From: DATBGO01 sp050011895
GTDB lineage: Bacteria; Actinomycetota; Actinomycetes; Streptosporangiales; Streptosporangiaceae
Assembly: GCA_050011895.1 (NCBI GenBank)
Contig: JBEKIF010000008.1
Span: forward strand, 1 to 64,000
Length of the DNA: 64,000 nt
Direction of reading: 5' to 3'
The notes beneath the pieces are model-generated. The model ran no database searches, was not told the DNA's origin, and saw only the letters and a list, made by a program, of their open reading frames with translations. Every line of letters starts with the position of its first letter. The stretch's first letter is position 1. Shown here piece after piece: positions 43,899 through 51,299 of this stretch. The position numbers and the translations under genes are program-made.

Positions 43899-45317
43899 AT
43901 GCTGACTGCTGACTCGGTCCCTGACGCGCTGGGGGCGGCCTGCGGACAAGTCCGGCCGGCCGGCCGCGGCGATGCGGTGGCCGGCGTGCAGCCGTCTTTT
44001 GTCGCGGCTCCGGCCAGCGTCGATGAGGCCAGCGCCGTCATGCGGGCGGCGGCCGGGCTGGGACTGGCGGTGGTGCCCCGCGGCGGCGGCACCAGACTCG
44101 GCTGGGGCTGCCCGCCGGGCCGCTGCGATCTGATCGTCGAGACCCGGCTGATGAACGCCGTTATCGAGCATGCGGCGGGCGATCTGGTCGCCAGGATCCA
44201 GGCCGGTGTCCCGGTGCAGCACCTCTCCGCCGTCCTGGGCGAGGCCGGCCAGCGGCTTGCTCTCGACCCGCCCGCCCTGCGCCACGGCGGGACCGTCGGC
44301 GGCCTGCTCGCCACCGGCGTGGCCGGGCCGCTGCGGCTACGCTACGGAACGCCGCGAGATCTCCTTATCGGGATCACGGTGGTGCGAGCGGACGGGGTGG
44401 TAACCCGTTCTGGCGGCAAGGTGGTCAAGAATGTGGCCGGCTATGACCTCGGCAAGCTCTACGCGGGCTCGTACGGCACGTTGGGGCTGATCGCCGAGGC
44501 TGCGTTCCGGTTGCATCCGCTGCCGGCCGCGGCCGCGTTCGTCACGCTGGAGTGCGCCGGCCCGGCCGCGGCCAGGTCGCTGCTCGCCGCGGCGGTCGAT
44601 TCGCCGCTCGCGCCGGTCGCAGCCGAACTGGACCGGCCGGGCCGCGATGCGCCGGTCCGGATCGGGATCCTGCTGGAAGGCGACCGGGACGGGGTAGCGG
44701 AGCGGGCCGAGCGGATGCGCCGTGTGCTCGGTGCGGGGGCCGTGGTCTCGCCGGCGCCGCCGCCCTGGTGGGGCCAGGGCGCCGCGGCCTGCGCCGAAGG
44801 AACCGTGATCAGGATTGCATTCTGGGCCGGGGAGCTTGTGCCCGTGCTCGCGGCCACCGACGCTGCGGCAGCCGCGGCAGGCCTGGATCCGGCCGTCAGC
44901 GGATCCGGGGCGGCCGGCGTCATCTACGTAGCGGTGGATGCGGGCGCTGAGCCAGCGGCGGTTGCCCGGTTTGTCGCCGCGCTCCGCTCCGGCATCTCCG
45001 GCAGCCTCGCATCCGGCAACCCTGCATCCGGCAGCCCTGCATCCGGCAGCCCTGCATCCGGCAGCCCTGCATCCGGCAACCCTGCATCCGGCAACCCTGC
45101 ATCCGGCAATCCTGCATCCGGCGACGGCGCTTCCGGCGCCGCGGGCGGAGGTCACCACGTCCGGGCCAGCGCCGTGGTGCTGCATGCCCCGGCTGAGATC
45201 AGGCCGGCCGTCGATATGTGGGGCCCGGTACCGTCGCCCAGCCTGATGCGATCCGTGAAGGACCAGTTCGACCCTGAGCATCGGATGGCGTCTGGCCGGT
45301 TTGCCGGAGGGATCTGA
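43899..45317 (+). CDS. glcE: glycolate oxidase FAD-binding subunit GlcE
   Basis: The 472-residue protein has a single FAD_binding_4 domain (ASVDEASAVMRAAAGLG near residues 38-54, VVPRGGGTRLGWG near 58-70, GGTVGGLLATGVAG near 130-143, GKVVKNVAGYDLGKLYAG near 173-190). This is the pattern of GlcE, the helper FAD subunit of glycolate oxidase. The C-terminal part holds seven to eight PASG[N/S] units at about residues 371-410 from a 15-bp DNA repeat, just before the conserved terminal segment (MRSVKDQFDPEHRMASGRF). It is longer than usual GlcE because of this. It ends in TGATG, overlapping the glcF start by one base. Confidence 0.92.
   Translation: MLTADSVPDALGAACGQVRPAGRGDAVAGVQPSFVAAPASVDEASAVMRAAAGLGLAVVPRGGGTRLGWGCPPGRCDLIVETRLMNAVIEHAAGDLVARIQAGVPVQHLSAVLGEAGQRLALDPPALRHGGTVGGLLATGVAGPLRLRYGTPRDLLIGITVVRADGVVTRSGGKVVKNVAGYDLGKLYAGSYGTLGLIAEAAFRLHPLPAAAAFVTLECAGPAAARSLLAAAVDSPLAPVAAELDRPGRDAPVRIGILLEGDRDGVAERAERMRRVLGAGAVVSPAPPPWWGQGAAACAEGTVIRIAFWAGELVPVLAATDAAAAAAGLDPAVSGSGAAGVIYVAVDAGAEPAAVARFVAALRSGISGSLASGNPASGSPASGSPASGSPASGNPASGNPASGNPASGDGASGAAGGGHHVRASAVVLHAPAEIRPAVDMWGPVPSPSLMRSVKDQFDPEHRMASGRFAGGI
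45009..45123. repeat. 15-bp minisatellite inside glcE
   Basis: Seven to eight units of GCATCCGGCAACCCT or GCATCCGGCAGCCCT run from 45009 to about 45123 and translate to ASGNP/ASGSP. The unit count is a multiple of three bases, so expansion keeps frame. Variation among strains is likely but not tested. Confidence 0.95.
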
Positions 45318-46933
45318 TGGCTGCACCCGGTGATCAAGCGCCAGAGCCCGGCGCCCTGGACAACTCCGCCGCGGGCGCGCCGTCCGCCGATGTCAGCCCG
45401 CCTGCTGACGCCATCGTCCGGCTGCCCGCCGAGGCCAGCCTCATAGATCCGTCAGGCGAGCTGCACGAGCTGGCCGGTGACTGCGTGCATTGCGGTTTCT
45501 GCCTCCCGGCGTGCCCGACGTATCAGCTGTGGGGCGAGGAGATGGACTCCCCGCGCGGGCGAATTCACCTGATCACGCAGCTCCTGAACGGCGCCGAGGC
45601 CAGCGCCGCTGCGGCCGCTCACATTGACCGCTGCCTGGGATGCATGGCCTGCGTGCCCGCCTGCCCGTCCGGGGTCCGCTACGACCGCTTGATCGAGGCG
45701 GCCCGCAGCTGGACCGAGGAGCCTCCGCCCGGCCCGCCGCCGCTCCCCCCGCGATCCCTGCGAGACCGCGCTATCCGGGCCGCGATCTTCCAGGTCTTCC
45801 CCTATCCGCGCCGGCTACGGCTGCTGATGGCGCCGCTGCGCGCGGCTCAGCGAACCGGGCTCGATGGGCTGCTCGACCGCAGCGGCCTGGCCGACCGCCT
45901 GTCCCCCGAACTCGCCGCAGCGCTCCGGGTGGCTCCCCCCGCCGTCGGCAGCCCCCATTCGGCCGGCGGCCGTGCCGCACTTGTACCGGATTTCGATCGG
46001 GAATCACTCCGATATGTCGGTAATGCGGTCACCAAATCCGGTACAAGCGCGCAGCGCCCCGCTCCACGCGCACGCTGGCGATCGGCGCCGCGACGGGCTG
46101 CTGAACGCGGTCCCGCCCGGGCGCCGCGACGGGTTGCTGACCGCGTTCCCGCTCGGGGGCCTCGCCGTGCCGTGGTTGGCATGCTGGTCGGCTGCGTGCA
46201 GCAGGTCTTCTTTCCGCAGGTCAATACGGCGACGGCCAGGGTTCTCGCCGCCGAGGGCTGCGACGTGATCAGTCCGAAGGGCCAGGGCTGCTGCGGCGCG
46301 CTCCCCTTGCATGGCGGGCGGCTGACCGATGCGGCGAAGTTCGCCAGGCAGACGATCGAGGTGTTCGAGCGCGCGGGCGTGGACGCGGTCATCGTGAACG
46401 CGGCCGGCTGCGGCTCCGCCATGAAGGACTACGCGGATCTGCTCGCCGGGGACCCCGGATGGACCGAACGGGCCGCGGCGCTGGCCGGCAAAGTCCGCGA
46501 TTTCAGCGAATTCCTCGTTGAGCTCGGCCCGGCCGCGGCCCGCCATCCGCTTCGCCTCAATGTCGCCTATCACGACGCGTGCCACCTCGCGCACGCCCAG
46601 CGGGTCGTCAGCCAGCCGCGTGAGCTGCTGCGCGCCATCCCCGGCCTGCACCTGGCCGAGATCGCCGACGGCAGTACCTGCTGCGGGTCCGCCGGAATCT
46701 ACAACCTGGTCCAGCCGGAGCCCGCCCGCGAGCTAGGCGAGCGGAAAGCCAGGACGGTGCAGGCCACGGGGGCGGCCCTGCTAGTGTCCGGCAACCCCGG
46801 ATGCTCGATGCAGATCGCCGCTGCGCTGGCCGCGCAGGGAACTCCGCTGCCGATGGCCCATATCGCCGAGGTACTCGACGCGTCCATCCGGGCGCAGCCT
46901 GCCAGCTCGCTCCTCGGCAGCCGGCCAACCTGA
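45317..46933 (+). CDS. glcF: glycolate oxidase iron-sulfur subunit GlcF
   Basis: GlcF carries electrons from GlcDE to the membrane pool. The 538-residue protein has two 4Fe-4S motifs, CVHCGFCLPACP near residues 56-67 and CLGCMACVPACP near 109-120. Two CCG domains follow (GCCGALPLHGG near 325, STCCGSAGIYN near 455). Between them, roughly residues 205-290, lies a segment not expected in the family. It is partly coded by a 68-bp palindrome (ending GNAVTKSGT) and partly by two 36-bp direct repeats giving APRRAAERGPAR and APRRVADRVPAR. All keep the frame. The start overlaps the glcE stop. Whether the insertion tolerates function is unknown. Confidence 0.92.
   Translation: MAAPGDQAPEPGALDNSAAGAPSADVSPPADAIVRLPAEASLIDPSGELHELAGDCVHCGFCLPACPTYQLWGEEMDSPRGRIHLITQLLNGAEASAAAAAHIDRCLGCMACVPACPSGVRYDRLIEAARSWTEEPPPGPPPLPPRSLRDRAIRAAIFQVFPYPRRLRLLMAPLRAAQRTGLDGLLDRSGLADRLSPELAAALRVAPPAVGSPHSAGGRAALVPDFDRESLRYVGNAVTKSGTSAQRPAPRARWRSAPRRAAERGPARAPRRVADRVPARGPRRAVVGMLVGCVQQVFFPQVNTATARVLAAEGCDVISPKGQGCCGALPLHGGRLTDAAKFARQTIEVFERAGVDAVIVNAAGCGSAMKDYADLLAGDPGWTERAAALAGKVRDFSEFLVELGPAAARHPLRLNVAYHDACHLAHAQRVVSQPRELLRAIPGLHLAEIADGSTCCGSAGIYNLVQPEPARELGERKARTVQATGAALLVSGNPGCSMQIAAALAAQGTPLPMAHIAEVLDASIRAQPASSLLGSRPT
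45980..46047. mobile_element. MITE-like 68-bp palindrome inside glcF
   Basis: CTTGTACCGGATTT (45980-45993) and AAATCCGGTACAAG (46034-46047) are perfect 14-bp inverted repeats around a 40-bp core. The core holds a smaller hairpin ATCGG...CCGAT near 45996-46013. Base composition is markedly lower in GC than the surrounding gene. It looks like a small nonautonomous inverted-repeat element that landed in frame. No transposase gene is present, and I saw no target-site duplication beyond ambiguous CG bases. Confidence 0.6.
46085..46156. repeat. two 36-bp direct repeats in glcF
   Basis: GCGCCGCGACGGG followed by a similar 23-bp tail starts at 46085 and again at 46121 with a few mismatches. The repeat encodes two copies of a 12-residue Arg-rich unit, just downstream of the palindrome. 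Confidence 0.85.
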
Positions 46934-47000
46934 CGCCGCTACGGTGTGCGGAAGGGCCTGCCGGGGCCACGGCCAATGAGCCCGACGCCGCCTCCAGCCA

Positions 47001-47100
47001 GCTGAGGGCGCACAGCGTCAGCAGAGGGCGAACAGCGTCAGCAGAGGGCGAACAGCGTCAGCAGAGGGCGAACAGCGTCAGCAGAGGGCGAACGGCGTCA
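47001..47100. repeat. five 20-bp tandem repeats between glcF and dapF
   Basis: Units of GCAGAGGGCGAACAGCGTCA run at 47021, 47041 and 47061 exactly, with variants at 47001 (GCTGAGGGCGCACAGCGTCA) and 47081 (one change). The last unit contains the dapF stop codon. The units are contiguous, with no spacers, so this is a minisatellite, not a CRISPR array. It may serve as a transcription barrier between convergent genes. Confidence 0.95.
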
Positions 47101-47928
47101 GCTGGCGCCCGAGGGCGCAGCCGCCGCCTGGTCCGCCAGCCAGGCCTCGCTCAGCTCGCCCTCGGCCACTATCACGGCCGGGCCGGTCAGCAGGCTCGTC
47201 GTCCCCGTAAGGGTGACGGAGAGCCTGCCGCCCGGCACGTCCACGACCCAGGTGCCCGCAGCTGCCCCGGCAGTTGCCCCGGCAGCCGCTGCGGCCGCGA
47301 CCGCGCCGGTTCCGCAGGACAGCGTGGCGCCCGAGCCCCGCTCGTACACCCGCATCTCGAGGTGCCTGGCCCCGATGACGCGCATGATCTCGACGTTGAC
47401 GCCGTCGGGAAACCGCGCATGATCGATCGCCGGCGGCGCGGACAAGCCGAAACCTGCTACCGGCTGATCCACCAGGCAGGCGAGATGCGGGTTGCCGACC
47501 GACACCTCAAGGCCCCGGCACTGCACCCCGCCAAGCACCGCCGCGCTGCTGCCGAGTACCTCGGCAGCGCCCATGTCCACCGTGATCGCGCCGTCCGCAT
47601 CCACCCAGACCTGCCTGGCGCCGGCCCGCGTCTGCACCACCAGCGCCGGGCCTTCGGCCAGTCCATGGGCGAGCAGGTAGCGGGCGAATACCCGGATGCC
47701 GTTGCCGCACATCTCGGCGAGACTGCCATCAGCATTGCGGTAATCCATGAACCAGCCGCCCGGGCCGGCTGCGCCGGTGCGCACCACCCGCAGGATCCCG
47801 TCCGCCCCGAGCCCGAACCGCCGGTCGCAGAGCCGCGCAGCCAGCCCGGCAGGCAGCGCTACCGCATCGTCTGGATCGGGCAGGATCAGGAAGTCGTTCC
47901 CAGTCCCATGGCCTTTGGCGAACCGCAT
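47098..47928 (-). CDS. dapF: diaminopimelate epimerase
   Basis: DapF converts LL- to meso-diaminopimelate for lysine and peptidoglycan. The 276-residue protein has FAKGHGTGNDFLILPD near residues 3-18. The catalytic cysteines lie in AEMCGNGIRVFARY near 78-91 and in SCGTGAVAAAAAAG near 212-225. The ATG at 47928 begins the conserved part and lies 43 nt inside miaA, so the two are coupled. The C-terminus ends in the 20-bp repeat array. Confidence 0.96.
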   Translation of the reverse strand: MRFAKGHGTGNDFLILPDPDDAVALPAGLAARLCDRRFGLGADGILRVVRTGAAGPGGWFMDYRNADGSLAEMCGNGIRVFARYLLAHGLAEGPALVVQTRAGARQVWVDADGAITVDMGAAEVLGSSAAVLGGVQCRGLEVSVGNPHLACLVDQPVAGFGLSAPPAIDHARFPDGVNVEIMRVIGARHLEMRVYERGSGATLSCGTGAVAAAAAAGATAGAAAGTWVVDVPGGRLSVTLTGTTSLLTGPAVIVAEGELSEAWLADQAAAAPSGAS

Positions 47929-48827
47929 GATCCGATCGTAGCCAGCGCCCGCCCGGCCAGGTCCGCGCTGCCCGCCGCCAGCCACGTGATGCGCGGATCC
48001 CGCCGGAACCACGAGTCCTGACGACGCGCGAACCGCCGCGTCGCCCGCACGGTCTCGGCCGCGGCCTGCTCCTCGGTCCACCCCCCGGCCAGGAAGCGCA
48101 GCACCTGCGCGTAGCCGAGGGCCCGGCTGGCCGTTCGGCCGTCCCGCAGCCCGGCCCCGGCCAGCCCGCGAACCTCCCCGACGAAGCCCGCCTGCCAGAT
48201 CCGGCTGACCCGGTCCGCGATGCGCTGGTCAAGTTCCGGCCTCGGTACGCTCAGCCCGAGCTGGACGGTCTCGTAGACGGACTCGTAGCCGGGCAGGATA
48301 GCGCTGAACGGCTGTCCGGAGAGCTCCACCACCTCGAGGGCCCGGACAATCCGGCGTCCGTTGCCGGGCAGGATGGCGGCTGCGGCGTCCGGGTCCACGC
48401 GCGCCAGCCTGGCGTGCAGCGCCGCAGGGCCAATCTCGGCCAGCTCGCCCTCCAGCCGGTCCCGCAGCCGCTGATCAGTGCCAGGGAAGTCGAGGTTGTC
48501 GATGACAGCCCGGACGTAGAGGCCTGAACCTCCGACCAGGATAGGGACCCGCCCCCGCGACCGGATCTCGCCAATGGCAGCCCGCGCTAGCTGCTGGTAC
48601 TCCGACACGCTCGCCGGCTTGGTGACATCCCAGATATCGAGCAGATGGTGCGGCAGGCCGGCCCGCTCCGACGCCGGGAGCTTCGCCGTGCCGATGTCCA
48701 TGCCACGGTAGAGCTGCATCGAATCGGCGTTGATCACTTCGCCGCCCAGCGTGCGGGCCAGGGCCAGCGACAGCTCGGACTTTCCGGCCGCCGTCGGCCC
48801 CACGACTGCGATCACTGGCTCGGGCAT
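47886..48827 (-). CDS. miaA: tRNA dimethylallyltransferase
   Basis: MiaA adds an isopentenyl group to A37 of tRNAs reading UNN codons. The 313-residue protein has a P-loop GPTAAGKSELSLAL near residues 10-23, the DSMQLYRGMDIGTAKL stretch near 35-50, LPHHLLDIWD, and GGSGLYVRAV near 97-106. These fit the family. The C-terminal 15 residues overlap dapF in another frame. MiaB (methylthiolation at the same base) is two genes upstream, linking both modifications. Confidence 0.96.
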   Translation of the reverse strand: MPEPVIAVVGPTAAGKSELSLALARTLGGEVINADSMQLYRGMDIGTAKLPASERAGLPHHLLDIWDVTKPASVSEYQQLARAAIGEIRSRGRVPILVGGSGLYVRAVIDNLDFPGTDQRLRDRLEGELAEIGPAALHARLARVDPDAAAAILPGNGRRIVRALEVVELSGQPFSAILPGYESVYETVQLGLSVPRPELDQRIADRVSRIWQAGFVGEVRGLAGAGLRDGRTASRALGYAQVLRFLAGGWTEEQAAAETVRATRRFARRQDSWFRRDPRITWLAAGSADLAGRALATIGSCGSPKAMGLGTTS

Positions 48828-48831
48828 GGCT

Positions 48832-49620
48832 TCAGTGTGTCAGCGGCCGGCCGGGTACGCGTTCCCAGGACGCGACCAGGTAGCTGACGCCGTAGGGGGC
48901 GACCGCGCAGCGCAACCTCCCGCGCAGCTCGCAACCGCCCGCCGCGCCGGCCAGGACCTGCCAGGCGGCCCGCCCCGCGATCGCGAGCTGATCGTCGAGC
49001 GCGGGGTCGAGCATCGCCAGCATGCCAGGGTCGGCAGCGGCCAGCGCAGCGGCCACCTCGGCGTCGTAGTTGTCCGCCGCATGATCGGCCGCGCCAGGAA
49101 TCCCGGACGCCTTCCTCGCCGACCCGTCCCCCATCGCCAGCATGGCCACCCCCGGCGCCTGCCGGGCGAGCCGGGCGCCAAGCCGGAGGCAGTCCGCCGC
49201 GGGCGTGTCCCTGGCGACCGCGCGCAGCTGCACCTGCGGATCAGTTTCCGGGCCGCCGCCGGGCACCGCCGGGCCGGCGCGCGCGCCAGCTGCGCCGTGG
49301 CAGCTGAGCAGCCAGGCACCCACGGTGAGGGAGAGCGGCAGCACCGGCGGGCCAGCTCCGATGACGAACGGGATTCCGAACGCCCGCAGGCTCCCGGCGG
49401 CCGATCCTTCGTAGCCGGCGGCGGTGTCGGCGCCGCCGACCACCAGGATCAGGTCTGGCTGCGCCTGGAAGAGGTCAGCCACCGCCGCGTGACAGGCCGC
49501 GCGAACCCGTTCCAGGATGGCGTCATCATCGGCGCGAAACTGGTTGCGGCCGCAGGCCCCGCCTGCGGCCGCCGGGATGAGCAGCGGCGGATGCGGGCAG
49601 ACCGCGGCCGCGACCAGCAC
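48832..49620 (-). CDS. LigB-like (class III extradiol dioxygenase fold) protein between miaB and miaA
   Basis: The 262-residue protein begins LVAAAVCPHPPLLIPAAAGG, with the CPHPPLLIP motif of the class III extradiol dioxygenase subunit B-like family. Other family-like stretches are LILVVGGADTAAGYEGSAAG near residues 57-76 and LAMGDGSARKASGIPGAAD near 160-178. True LigB enzymes need two histidines and a glutamate for iron. Only the first His is obvious, so ring cleavage is doubtful. The position between miaB and miaA is conserved in actinobacteria as far as I recall. Function is unknown. Confidence 0.78.
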   Translation of the reverse strand: MLVAAAVCPHPPLLIPAAAGGACGRNQFRADDDAILERVRAACHAAVADLFQAQPDLILVVGGADTAAGYEGSAAGSLRAFGIPFVIGAGPPVLPLSLTVGAWLLSCHGAAGARAGPAVPGGGPETDPQVQLRAVARDTPAADCLRLGARLARQAPGVAMLAMGDGSARKASGIPGAADHAADNYDAEVAAALAAADPGMLAMLDPALDDQLAIAGRAAWQVLAGAAGGCELRGRLRCAVAPYGVSYLVASWERVPGRPLTH

Positions 49621-49623
49621 CGC

Positions 49624-51126
49624 CTAGGCCGGATGGCGCAGGGCAGGCATGCCGAGCAGCACCCGGGCGGGCGGGCCGCTGGCCGAAGCTGCGCCGCTGC
49701 CCGTTCGTCCGTCGCCAGCCGCGGCCGCACCGGTGCGCCCGGACTCCCACGCATCGCCCCCACGGGTCGGCCGCACCGCAGCCGGCGGGCCGTCCGCAAT
49801 CAGGTAGTTCGGCGCGCCCCGGGTCACGACAGTGCTGACCATGTCCCCTGGCCGCGGCGCAGTCCCGGCCGGCGCGAAGTGCACCAGCCGGTTGTCGCGT
49901 GCCCGGCCCGACATGCGGTGGGTGGCCTGGTCTTTGCGGCCCTCGCCGTCAGCGACGAGGATCTCGACCTCACTGCCGAGCAGCTTCAGGTTCTCCGCCA
50001 GGGTGATATCGGCTACCAGCGCGGTGAGCCTCGCATACCGTTCCGTGACCACTTCGCCCGGCACCTGGCCGCCCATTGCCGCGGCGGGGGTGCCCGGCCT
50101 GATCGAGTACTGGAATGTGAATGCACCTGAGAAGCGGGCTTGCCTGACGATATCGAGAGTGTCGGTGAAATCTCGTTCTGTCTCCCCGGGGAATCCCACG
50201 ATGATGTCCGTCGTAATCGCGGCGTCCGGCATTGCGACGCGGACTTTCTCCAGGATCGCCAGGTACTTTTCCCTGCGGTAGGCCCGCCGCATCGCCCGCA
50301 GCACGGCGTCCGACCCGGACTGCAGCGGCATATGCAGTTGCGGCATGACATTCGGGGTCTGCGCCATCGCGTCGATGACGTCATCGGTGAAGTCCCTGGG
50401 ATGCGGTGAGGTGAAACGCACCCGCTCAAGACCGTCGATTTCCCCGCAGGCGCGCAGCAGCTTCCCGAAAGCCTGACGGTCGCCGAACGCCGCGCCATAG
50501 GAGTTCACGTTCTGCCCGAGCAGCGTGACCTCCACGACGCCGTCCGCCACCAGCGCCCGGATCTCGGCCAGCACATCGCCCGGCCGCCGGTCCTCCTCAC
50601 GACCGCGCAGCCTCGGCACTATGCAGAATGTGCAGGTGTTGTTGCAGCCGACCGAGATGGCGACCCACCCGGAGTAGGCGCAGTCCCGGCTGGCCGGCAG
50701 CACGGAAGGAAAGCGCTCCAGTGACTCGACGATCTCCACCTGCGCCTGCTCCAGGACCCGCGCCCGCTGCAGCAGCACCGGCAGCGAGCCGATATTGTGC
50801 GTGCCGAACACCACGTCCACCCAGGGGGCCCGCGCCGTGATCGCGGCCCGGTCCTTCTGCGCCAGGCAGCCGCCGACGGCGATCTGCATGCCCGGGTGGG
50901 AGTTCTTGACCGGCAGCAGATGACCGAGGTTGCCGTAGAGCCGGTTATCCGCGTTCTCCCGCACCGCGCAGGTGTTGAACACCACAACATCGGGGACTGC
51001 GTCATCGGCCGCCCGCGCGTAGCCGGCCTCCTCAAGCAACCCGGCCAGCCGCTCGGAATCGTGCATATTCATCTGGCACCCATAGGTGCGGATCTCGAAG
51101 CTACGCCGACCGTCGGAGCCAACCAT
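49624..51126 (-). CDS. miaB: tRNA (N6-isopentenyl adenosine(37)-C2)-methylthiotransferase
   Basis: MiaB adds a methylthio group to i6A37. The 500-residue radical SAM enzyme has the three N-terminal cluster cysteines (EIRTYGCQMN near residue 15, FNTCAVRENA near 49, VGGCLAQ near 83). The SAM cluster is in SVGCNNTCTFCIVPRLRGRE near 155-174. A TRAM domain follows near 370-440, and a long Ala/Gly-rich tail of about 55 residues is probably dispensable. The ATG at 51126 begins the conserved part; the GTG two codons earlier is an alternative. Confidence 0.96.
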   Translation of the reverse strand: MVGSDGRRSFEIRTYGCQMNMHDSERLAGLLEEAGYARAADDAVPDVVVFNTCAVRENADNRLYGNLGHLLPVKNSHPGMQIAVGGCLAQKDRAAITARAPWVDVVFGTHNIGSLPVLLQRARVLEQAQVEIVESLERFPSVLPASRDCAYSGWVAISVGCNNTCTFCIVPRLRGREEDRRPGDVLAEIRALVADGVVEVTLLGQNVNSYGAAFGDRQAFGKLLRACGEIDGLERVRFTSPHPRDFTDDVIDAMAQTPNVMPQLHMPLQSGSDAVLRAMRRAYRREKYLAILEKVRVAMPDAAITTDIIVGFPGETERDFTDTLDIVRQARFSGAFTFQYSIRPGTPAAAMGGQVPGEVVTERYARLTALVADITLAENLKLLGSEVEILVADGEGRKDQATHRMSGRARDNRLVHFAPAGTAPRPGDMVSTVVTRGAPNYLIADGPPAAVRPTRGGDAWESGRTGAAAAGDGRTGSGAASASGPPARVLLGMPALRHPA

Positions 51127-51299
51127 GGTCACTAGGGTAGACGGCGCAGCGACTGGTTCCGGTATCCGCGGCCCGCTGCGGACAGCCCGGCCGGCCATTT
51201 TCGGGCGGCCGGCGCAGCCCGCCGATTTCCCCGTTCCGCGCGCACCTCATGTCCGGAATCACCGGTAGCCCGCCCCGCCCGGTAGGGCACGATATCCCT

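Noticed and set aside
47001..47100. CRISPR array
   Set aside because: The 20-bp units are directly contiguous with no variable spacers, and there are no cas genes.
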